Source: Planctomycetota bacterium (GTDB lineage: Bacteria > Planctomycetota > UBA11346). Taken from it: DNA of 5,359 nt. The notes beneath the pieces are model-generated. The model saw only the letters and a list, made by a program, of their open reading frames with translations. It searched no databases and was not told the DNA's origin. The position numbers and the translations under genes are program-made. The stretch lies in contig JACDEN010000237.1 in assembly GCA_013816415.1 (NCBI GenBank), forward strand, positions 1 through 5,359. Direction: 5' to 3'. How positions within the stretch are numbered: position 1 is the first letter of the stretch; every line of letters starts with the position of its first letter. Of this stretch, positions 1-4,569 are shown in pieces.

Positions 1-495
1 GTCTTCGACCGCTGCTTCGCCGGCGTCGGCGATCCGCTCGATCGCGCGCGCATGGTGCGCGGCGGCGACGAGCCGCTGTACCTGCCCGCCGGACGCTTCC
101 GTCCGATCGCCGAGGTGGTGTACGCGCGCGGACTGGCGCAGAGCTGCCTGCACGAGGCTGCGCACTGGCTGACCGCGGGTCCGACCCGCCGCGAACTGGT
201 CGACTACGGATTCTGGTACATCCCCGACGGACGCGATGCGGCGGCGCAGGAACTCTTCGAACACCACGAGGCGACGATCCAGGCGCTCGAATCGCTGCTC
301 TCGGAGGCCGCCGGCGTCGACTTCACCATCAGCTGCGACAACCTCGTGCGGCCGGTGCCGAGCCCGCAGTTCGCAGCGGCGATCGCCCGCGAAACCGCGC
401 GTCTCGCCTCGGCGATGCCGTCGCGCGCGCAGCGTTTCAGCGCGGCGCTCGGACAGCGGCGGATGCTTGAACCCCCGCCGCGGGGTCCACGGTAG
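1..495 (+). CDS. epmC: Elongation factor P hydroxylase EpmC (YfcM family), 5' end missing
   Basis: The reading frame is open from base 1 and ends at TAG 493-495, leaving 164 residues. The E. coli protein is about 180 residues, so roughly a dozen N-terminal residues lie outside the window; the internal ATG at 52 is not the start. Visible family landmarks are GGDEPLYLPA (residues 21-30), a metal-site HExxH (H51, E52, H55 in CLHEAAHW), RRELVDYGFWYIPDGRDA, then SCDNLVRP, and a helical C-terminus with a PSRAQRFSAAL segment like the E. coli one. Family knowledge: EpmC is a cytosolic metal-dependent hydroxylase that acts on the EF-P lysine already beta-lysylated by EpmA/EpmB, the last step of this modification. 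The last ten or so residues are proline/arginine-rich and look poorly conserved. It is the first visible gene of a tight three-gene cluster; its promoter is outside the window. The assignment is firm. Confidence 0.93.
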   Translation, partial: VFDRCFAGVGDPLDRARMVRGGDEPLYLPAGRFRPIAEVVYARGLAQSCLHEAAHWLTAGPTRRELVDYGFWYIPDGRDAAAQELFEHHEATIQALESLLSEAAGVDFTISCDNLVRPVPSPQFAAAIARETARLASAMPSRAQRFSAALGQRRMLEPPPRGPR

Positions 496-500
496 CCACG

Positions 501-938
501 ATGCCAGGCCACGACTCCGAACGGCAGAAGCATCAGCACACCGAGTTGGTCGCCTGTGGCCTGATCCTGCGCCGTTCCGCTCGCGGCGGACCGTTGTGGC
601 TGCTGCTCAAGGCGGCCAAGCACCGGGAATGGGGATTCCCCAAGGGTCATCAGGACGATGGCGAATCGGTCATCGAGACCGCGCTGCGCGAATGCGCCGA
701 GGAATGCGGGATCGGTCTGGTCGCGATCGACGGCCCGGCGCTCGAGCTCCACTACGCGGTGCCCAACGGCCGGCAGAAGCGCACGGTCTATTTTCCCGCG
801 ATCACCGCCTGCTCAGACGTCACGCTCAGCCGCGAGCACGTCTCGGCGAAATGGTTCGATGCCGACGGGGTGATGAAGCACCTGCCGCATCCGAACATCC
901 GGGCGCTCTTCCGCGCCAGCCTGCACGCGATCCGCTGA
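501..938 (+). CDS. Nudix hydrolase, asymmetric Ap4A hydrolase (bis(5'-nucleosyl)-tetraphosphatase) type
   Basis: This encodes 145 residues, a normal single-domain Nudix length. A perfect Nudix box (G-x5-E-x7-RE-U-x-EE-x-G-U) runs from G49 to I71, with catalytic RECAEECGI at 63-71. It is preceded by W44-GFPKGH-50, the signature that in NUDT2-like and related bacterial enzymes marks diadenosine tetraphosphate hydrolases. From family knowledge these are cytosolic, Mg2+-dependent and cleave Ap4A to ATP plus AMP. Some relatives take other nucleoside polyphosphates or capped RNA 5' ends, so substrate is not certain. A later YFPAITA strand and a helix with WFDADGVMKHL complete the fold. The ATG follows the epmC stop by 5 bases. 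I see no strong Shine-Dalgarno sequence, so translational coupling is likely. The next gene begins 2 bases after its stop. Confidence 0.9.
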   Translation: MPGHDSERQKHQHTELVACGLILRRSARGGPLWLLLKAAKHREWGFPKGHQDDGESVIETALRECAEECGIGLVAIDGPALELHYAVPNGRQKRTVYFPAITACSDVTLSREHVSAKWFDADGVMKHLPHPNIRALFRASLHAIR

Positions 939-940
939 CC

Positions 941-1801
941 GTGTTCACGCTGCTGTTCTTCCAACCCGCGGGTTCACCGGCGATCGCGCTCGAGGACCTC
1001 ACCGATGGCCTCGCCGCGATCCCGGGGTTGGCGCTCGACGGCCGGACGGGCGCTGCGTATCGACCGGGAACCTGGAGCGACGCCGCCACCGGCGCGCGCT
1101 GCATCCTCGATCTCGGAACGCCGCCGCTCGAGGAGGACTCCATGCATCCTCCGCGCTCCTACGCTGGATGGATGCCGGTGCCCCTGGTGGTCAGCATCCC
1201 GCTCGCCGGACCGCACTGGTTCTGCGTCGAGGCCCTGCGCGTGGCCGAAGCGGTCATGACGCGGTTTCCCGAGGTGTCGGCGCTCGACACCGAGGACATC
1301 ATCGCCGACGAATCAGCGGAACCGGGACCGTTCGCCTGGGATCGGCTGCGCGCGATCGCCAGCTGGGAACGGCAGCGGGCGGCGCGCTGCGACGCCTTGG
1401 GCAACGTTCCAAGGATGCATCGCCGTTCGAGCGTCGCGATGTGGCGCTATCGGCGTGAACGCCGGCTTGGTCGCGAACGCCATCCGGGATCCCTCTGGCC
1501 CGATGCGATGGTGCTGAGCGACGTCAGCGATCGCTCGGCGTTGAGCGCGGCGTTCTTCCGCGATTCCACCAAGCCGATCGCGATCCCGCCGGTGGATCTG
1601 CTGATCGTCGCACGCGGCGGAGAGCCCGGGGGGCGGCCCGCGGCAGAAGTGCGGGCGGCCGCGGGCGGCGGCATTCCCGCCGGCTTCGCGCAGGCGAGCC
1701 TGGTCCAGCCGAGCGCGGGCCTCGATGCGTACCTGGCGCAGGCGAGCCCCCTGCCGACCTCGGCCTTTTCCGCTCTCGGTGACGAGGACTGGACGGACTA
1801 G
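941..1801 (+). CDS. Conserved-looking protein of unknown function, 286 residues, GTG start
   Basis: I do not recognise a named family. The start chosen is GTG 941, two bases after the Nudix stop; the sequence from FTLLFFQPAG onward reads as genuine protein, whereas upstream codons are an arginine-rich shadow of the Nudix gene. Residues 1-15 are hydrophobic but lack a basic n-region, so a signal peptide is unlikely and a cytosolic location is inferred. Visible parts: an N-terminal segment with ATGARCILDLGTP (49-61), a hydrophobic core VPLVVSIPLAGPHWFCVEALRV, an acidic stretch SALDTEDIIADESAEP, a basic WRYRRERRLGRER run (168-180), and a strand KPIAIPPVDLLIVARG (211-226). After that comes a Gly/Ala-rich low-complexity tail (about 227-286) ending in DEDWTD. 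From memory the order TG-strand, aromatic/FxxEA helix, W-rich basic segment, then ALPPVD-like strand resembles uncharacterised myxobacterial proteins; this is a weak recollection. An internal ATG at 1142 with a strong ribosome-binding-like sequence is the alternative start. Confidence 0.75.
   Translation: MFTLLFFQPAGSPAIALEDLTDGLAAIPGLALDGRTGAAYRPGTWSDAATGARCILDLGTPPLEEDSMHPPRSYAGWMPVPLVVSIPLAGPHWFCVEALRVAEAVMTRFPEVSALDTEDIIADESAEPGPFAWDRLRAIASWERQRAARCDALGNVPRMHRRSSVAMWRYRRERRLGRERHPGSLWPDAMVLSDVSDRSALSAAFFRDSTKPIAIPPVDLLIVARGGEPGGRPAAEVRAAAGGGIPAGFAQASLVQPSAGLDAYLAQASPLPTSAFSALGDEDWTD
1131..1136 (+). promoter_or_regulatory. Internal AGGAGG, possible ribosome binding site for ATG 1142
   Basis: A perfect AGGAGG lies 5 bases before an in-frame ATG at 1142 inside the unknown gene. 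It is the best Shine-Dalgarno match I noticed in the window, far better than anything before GTG 941. It would give a 219-residue product lacking the first 67 residues. Against it, the bases are simply the GAG GAG GAC codons of LEED, and the upstream 67 residues look like real protein. I keep GTG 941 as the main start and list this as a possible second start. Confidence 0.22.
1688..1748 (+). repeat. Pair of 13-base direct repeats in the tail of the unknown gene
   Basis: GCGCAGGCGAGCC occurs at 1688-1700 and again at 1736-1748. The copies are 48 bases apart, so in the same codon phase, and both encode AQAS. They lie in the low-complexity tail. A further 9-base GCGGGCGGC doublet occurs upstream at 1651-1659 and 1661-1669. 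They may be remnants of small duplications or simply a result of biased composition. Confidence 0.45.
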
Positions 1802-1829
1802 CAGGATGCGGAAAACCGCCTCCTGCTAG
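1798..1829. repeat. Palindrome E1 covering the stop codon of the unknown gene
   Basis: CTAGCAGGA (1798-1806) is exactly complementary to TCCTGCTAG (1821-1829). Inside, GCGG (1808-1811) pairs with CCGC (1816-1819) around an AAAA loop, with one T/C mismatch between the two stems. That makes a 13-bp hairpin in all. The TAG stop (1799-1801) is part of the stem. No T-run follows it directly, so on its own it is not an intrinsic terminator; it could protect the mRNA 3' end or belong to a dispersed palindrome family. Palindrome E2 at 1927-1953 is a similar copy in the opposite orientation. Confidence 0.8.
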
Positions 1830-1834
1830 CGATC

Positions 1835-1878
1835 AAAAAACCCGGCGCGACCTGCGGTCGCTATTTTGCCGGGTTTTT
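1835..1878. terminator. Bidirectional intrinsic terminator with a nested hairpin
   Basis: AAAAACCCGGC (1836-1846) pairs perfectly with GCCGGGTTTTT (1868-1878). The plus strand ends in five T; the minus strand ends in six T (plus-strand A 1835-1840), so it can serve both the unknown gene (34 bases downstream of its stop) and htpG (72 bases downstream of its stop). The loop holds a second perfect hairpin, GCGACC (1847-1852), TGC, GGTCGC (1856-1861), followed by an unpaired TATTTT. The position between convergent genes fits the role. Confidence 0.9.
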
Positions 1879-1900
1879 AGATCGTCGACTTTCTTCATTG

Positions 1901-1918
1901 AGGGGGCAGACGCCCCCT
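1901..1918. repeat. Short G/C hairpin downstream of htpG
   Basis: AGGGGGC (1901-1907) pairs with GCCCCCT (1912-1918) around a four-base AGAC loop, giving a 7-bp very stable stem. No T-run adjoins it on either strand, so a stand-alone intrinsic terminator is unlikely. It lies between palindrome E2 and the true terminator and would be part of the htpG 3' untranslated region. Confidence 0.6.
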
Positions 1919-1926
1919 GAAACCCC

Positions 1927-1953
1927 AGCAGGGTGCTTTTCAGCACCTGCTAG
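1927..1953. repeat. Palindrome E2 covering the htpG stop codon
   Basis: AGCAGG plus TGCT (1927-1937, with one bulged G) pairs with AGCACCTGCT (1942-1951) around a TTTC loop, a 10-bp stem with one bulge. Read on the minus strand it begins CTAGCAGG, contains TGCTGAAAAGCA and ends CCTGCT. This parallels E1, which begins CTAGCAGG, contains TGCGGAAAACCG and ends CCTGCTAG. The htpG TAG stop (plus 1950-1952) is within the stem. There is no T-run next to it. Confidence 0.7.
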
Positions 1954-3884
1954 GCGCCCGCCTTGGCGGACTGCGGCGGGGCATCGACCGCACCGCTGAG
2001 CAGCGACTGCACGCGACGCGCGAATGCGGCTGGATCGGCGATGCGGCCGCCTTCCGCGAGCACCGCCTGATCGCGCATCACCCGTACGTAGTCTTTCAAC
2101 CGCTCCTGATCGCCGCCCGAGGCCTGCAGCGCCTGCATCTTGACCACCAGCGGATGCTCGGCGTTGACCTCGAGGATGCGCTTCTGCTTCGGCACGTCCT
2201 GGCCCATGCGGCGCATCAGCTCCTCCATCTGCGGCGTGAGCGCGTGCTCCTCGCCGACCAGGCAGCACGGGCTGTCGGTCAACCGGTTGGACAACCGCAC
2301 TTCGGACACCTCGTCGGCGAGCGCCTCCTTGCAGAAGCCGAGGAAGTCGCTGTAGGTCTTCGTCTGCTCCTCCAGCGCCTTCTTGTCCTTGTCATCGGCG
2401 AGATCGTCGACGCCCTTCGCCACGCTCACCAGCGGCCGCTTGTCGAACTCGTTGAGGTGCTGCGCGACCCATTCGTCGACCTGGTCGGTCATGAACAGGA
2501 CCTCGAAGCCCTTCTTCTTGAAGCCTTCGAGATGCGGACTGGATTTCGCCGCGTCGAGGCTCGGCGCGGTGATGAAATAGATGGATTTCTGGCCCTCGGG
2601 CATGCGTCGGACGTAGTCCTCGAGTCCGGTGCGGTCGCTCTCCGAGGTGGCGACGGTGTGGGTCGAGCGGTAGCGCGCGAGCCGCGACAGCCGGTCGCGG
2701 TTCTCGAAGTCCCCGACCAGACCTTCGCGCAGCACGGCGCCGAAATTGCCGTCGACCGATACGAAGGCCTTCTTCTCGGCCTCGTCGTTCGATGATCCGA
2801 GCTTGAGCAGGTGGTCGAGGATGCGCTTGACCAGCTGCTTGCGCAGCTTGGCGACGGTGTCCTGCTGCTGCAGGATCTCGCGGCTGACGTTCAGCGGAAG
2901 ATCATCGCTGTCGACCACGCCGCGCACGAAGCGCAGGTATTCCGGCAGCAGATCCTTGCAGTCGTCCATCACGAACACGCGCTTGACGTACAGACCCAGT
3001 CCGCGGCTCTGGCGGTCGAACAGGTCCATCGGCTTCTGGCCGGGAATGAACAGCAGCGCGGTGAAGGACAGGGTGCCTTCGACGCTGAAATGCAGCCGGG
3101 TCGCAGGCTCGTCCCACTGCTTGCAGGCCGATTTGTAGAATTCGAGGTACTGCGCGTCGGTGATCCCGTCCTTCGGCCGCGTCCACAGCGCCTGACCGGC
3201 GTTGACCTGCTCGAGCTCGGCGGTGGTGCCCTTCTTCTTCTCCTCATCGGTGAGGTGCTTGGGCAGCCGCACCGGGTAGGCGACGTAGTCGCTGTACTTC
3301 TTGATCAGTTCGCGCAGGCGCCAGCCCTCGAGGAAATCCTTGGCGTCGTCCTTGAGGTGCAGGGTGACGGTGGTGCCGCGCTGGGCGCGGGTGATGGTCT
3401 CGGTCGAGAAGTTGCCGTCGCCGGTCGATTCCCAGCGCACGCCGTGGTCGGCGCCGACGGATGCGGCCCTGGTCTCGACCACGATGCGGTCGGCGACCAT
3501 GAAGGCGGAATAGAAGCCGACTCCGAACTGGCCGATGAGGTTGGCGTTGCTCTTCTGGTCGTCGCCGAGGGCCTTGAGGAACGCCTTGGTTCCCGATTTG
3601 GCGATCGTTCCGAGGTGCTCGATGGCCTCGGCCTCGGTCATGCCGATGCCGTTGTCGGTGATCACCAGCCGCTTCTCCTCGGCCTGGGGCAGGACCTCGA
3701 CCCGCAGGTTCTCGTCACCGCGCATCAGGGCGCTGTCGGTCAGCGCCAGGAACCGCAGCTTGTCGCAGGCGTCGGACGCGTTCGAGATCAGCTCCCGCAG
3801 GAAGATCTCGCGCTCCGAGTACAGGCTGTGGATCATCAGGTGCAGCAGCTGCTGGACTTCGGTCTGGAAGGCGTGTTGGGTCAT
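1950..3884 (-). CDS. htpG: Molecular chaperone HtpG (bacterial Hsp90)
   Basis: This encodes 644 residues (E. coli about 624). The protein is a cytosolic homodimeric ATP-dependent chaperone that remodels client proteins, often together with DnaK. The N-terminal GHKL ATPase domain is complete: catalytic E31 and N35 in FLRELISNASDA, D77 in ITDNGIGMT, the GTIAKSGT segment (92-99), and GQFGVGFYS (118-126) in the ATP lid. The middle domain carries the YLRFVRGVVDS-DLPLNVSREILQ region with its conserved arginine. The C-terminal dimerisation domain contains AAKSSPHLEGFKKKGFEVL and VRLSNRLTDSPCCLV. As in other bacterial forms, the eukaryotic MEEVD tail is absent. An extra stretch of about 15 residues (GAVDAPPQSAKAGA) follows the usual end. 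The start is ATG 3884 (MTQHAFQTEVQQLLHLM), matching the family N-terminus and preceded by GGAAG. A longer frame from 4022 is rejected. It diverges from the NadD-type gene and converges on the unknown gene. Confidence 0.98.
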   Translation of the reverse strand: MTQHAFQTEVQQLLHLMIHSLYSEREIFLRELISNASDACDKLRFLALTDSALMRGDENLRVEVLPQAEEKRLVITDNGIGMTEAEAIEHLGTIAKSGTKAFLKALGDDQKSNANLIGQFGVGFYSAFMVADRIVVETRAASVGADHGVRWESTGDGNFSTETITRAQRGTTVTLHLKDDAKDFLEGWRLRELIKKYSDYVAYPVRLPKHLTDEEKKKGTTAELEQVNAGQALWTRPKDGITDAQYLEFYKSACKQWDEPATRLHFSVEGTLSFTALLFIPGQKPMDLFDRQSRGLGLYVKRVFVMDDCKDLLPEYLRFVRGVVDSDDLPLNVSREILQQQDTVAKLRKQLVKRILDHLLKLGSSNDEAEKKAFVSVDGNFGAVLREGLVGDFENRDRLSRLARYRSTHTVATSESDRTGLEDYVRRMPEGQKSIYFITAPSLDAAKSSPHLEGFKKKGFEVLFMTDQVDEWVAQHLNEFDKRPLVSVAKGVDDLADDKDKKALEEQTKTYSDFLGFCKEALADEVSEVRLSNRLTDSPCCLVGEEHALTPQMEELMRRMGQDVPKQKRILEVNAEHPLVVKMQALQASGGDQERLKDYVRVMRDQAVLAEGGRIADPAAFARRVQSLLSGAVDAPPQSAKAGA

Positions 3885-4014
3885 GGGTTCTTCCGGGTCA
3901 ATTTGACGTGAACGACGGCGAGAGATGCAAGTCGAGTGCCATTCCCCGATTCCGGTCCATTCGCGACGCGAGCTGGCAGTGGAATGGGGGCGGCGGGGCG
4001 GAAAACTGCTGGGC
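3885..4014. promoter_or_regulatory. Divergent intergenic region between htpG and the NadD-type gene
   Basis: These 130 bases separate two divergent starts and must carry at least the htpG promoter. No element is convincing. On the plus strand TTGACG (3903-3908) stands 17 bases before TGCAAG (3926-3931), a good -35 but a poor -10. On the minus strand CTTGCA (complement of 3926-3931) resembles the sigma-32 -35 CTTGAA, but there is no CCCCAT-type -10 at proper spacing. A 7-bp inverted repeat, CCATTCC (3939-3945) and GGAATGG (3981-3987), could be an operator or chance. Confidence 0.45.
3890..3894 (-). promoter_or_regulatory. Ribosome binding site of htpG
   Basis: On the minus strand GGAAG lies 5 bases before ATG 3884, within CCGGAAGAACCC. 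It supports this start over the upstream in-frame ATGs at about 4016-4022. Confidence 0.7.
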
Positions 4015-4545
4015 ATGCGCATAGCGCTGTTCGGCGGCAGCTTCGACCCTCCGCATTGGGGCCACGTCCTGGCCGCGACGTACGCCTACGTCTCGGGTCG
4101 GGTCGATGCGGTCTGGGTCATGCCGGTCGATCGCCACGCCTACGACAAGCCGCTGGCCCCGTGGGACCAGCGCTGGGACCTGTGTCTGCAGGCGTTCGCC
4201 GGCCTGGGGTTCGTCAGCATCCGCGATGACGAGCGCCGCAACGAGGGCGGCTTCACCTACAACCTGGTGGTGAGGCTCCGACAGGAGAACCCGGACGTCT
4301 CGTGGTGCCTGGTCGGCGGCAGCGACACCACCCAGGACATGCAGCGCTGGCACCGCGGAGCGGAGCTCGCACGCATGGTCGAGGTGATCGCGGTGCCGCG
4401 CCGGGGATGGGACGACCACCCGGCGGCCTTGCCGGAGATTTCCAGCAGCGCCATCCGCCAGCTGTTGGCGCAGGGCGAGCCGATCGCCCGCCTGGTGCCA
4501 CCGCGGGTCGCCGAACGCATCGCCACGATGCGCTGGTACCGCTGA
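4015..4545 (+). CDS. NadD-type nicotinate/nicotinamide-nucleotide adenylyltransferase, short form
   Basis: This encodes 176 residues (E. coli NadD is about 213). The nucleotidyltransferase signature GGSFDPPHWGH covers residues 7-17 with the HxGH motif at H14-H17. GGSDTTQDMQRW (101-112) matches the NadD GxD...W segment, and ISSSAIR (142-148) is the C-terminal ISSTxIR phosphate-binding motif, followed by LVPPRVAERI. Family knowledge: such enzymes join ATP with nicotinate mononucleotide, the penultimate step of NAD synthesis, in the cytosol. The canonical PPHK substrate loop is replaced by DRHAYDKPLAPWDQR (39-53), a form I associate from memory with deltaproteobacterial proteins. It may therefore be a paralogue with shifted substrate preference. 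ATG 4015 was chosen because MRIALFGG is the family N-terminus. In-frame GTG 3979 and ATG 3925 would only add an atypical extension. No strong Shine-Dalgarno sequence is seen. Confidence 0.85.
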   Translation: MRIALFGGSFDPPHWGHVLAATYAYVSGRVDAVWVMPVDRHAYDKPLAPWDQRWDLCLQAFAGLGFVSIRDDERRNEGGFTYNLVVRLRQENPDVSWCLVGGSDTTQDMQRWHRGAELARMVEVIAVPRRGWDDHPAALPEISSSAIRQLLAQGEPIARLVPPRVAERIATMRWYR

Positions 4546-4569
4546 TCCGCCGGGTCAGCCGAGCCAGCG
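4531..4569. repeat. Two-tier hairpin containing both stop codons of the convergent genes
   Basis: The inner stem pairs GCTGATCC (4541-4548) with GGGTCAGC (4552-4559) around a GCC loop; seven Watson-Crick pairs and one G-U (in plus-strand RNA). The outer stem pairs CGCTGG (4531-4536) with CCAGCG (4564-4569), separated from the inner stem by 4-base sides. The TGA stops of both genes (4543-4545 plus; 4555-4557 minus) sit inside the inner stem. No T-run follows on either strand, so intrinsic termination is doubtful. It may pause polymerase, protect 3' ends, or reflect that both genes end in similar codons (CGCTGG...GCTGA). Confidence 0.6.

Noticed and set aside
236..940. Upstream extension of the unknown gene's frame across epmC and the Nudix gene
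   Set aside because: The translation is extremely arginine-rich and overlaps two clear genes in other frames; GTG 941 fits the operon spacing.
1861..2268. 135-residue minus-strand frame overlapping the end of htpG and the terminator
   Set aside because: It is a shifted-frame shadow, Arg/Ala/Gly-rich, without motifs and running through the terminator hairpin.
2154..3911. Long open frames on the plus strand antisense to htpG (2154-2795 and 2811-3911)
   Set aside because: They are codon-aligned with htpG on the opposite strand, where high-GC codon use rarely gives stops. The translations are Leu/Val/Asp/Glu/Gln-rich mirror patterns with no family motifs, while htpG itself is unmistakable.
3926..3939. 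GAGTGC (3934-3939) as half of a CIRCE/HrcA heat-shock operator
   Set aside because: The partner GCACTC at nine bases' spacing is absent (3919-3924 reads CGAGAG), so no CIRCE element is present.
3885..4022. 46-residue N-terminal extension of HtpG starting at 4022
   Set aside because: It would overlap the NadD-type start, is Arg/Ser/Pro-rich, and the HtpG family begins at the MTQHAFQTEV segment with its own GGAAG site.
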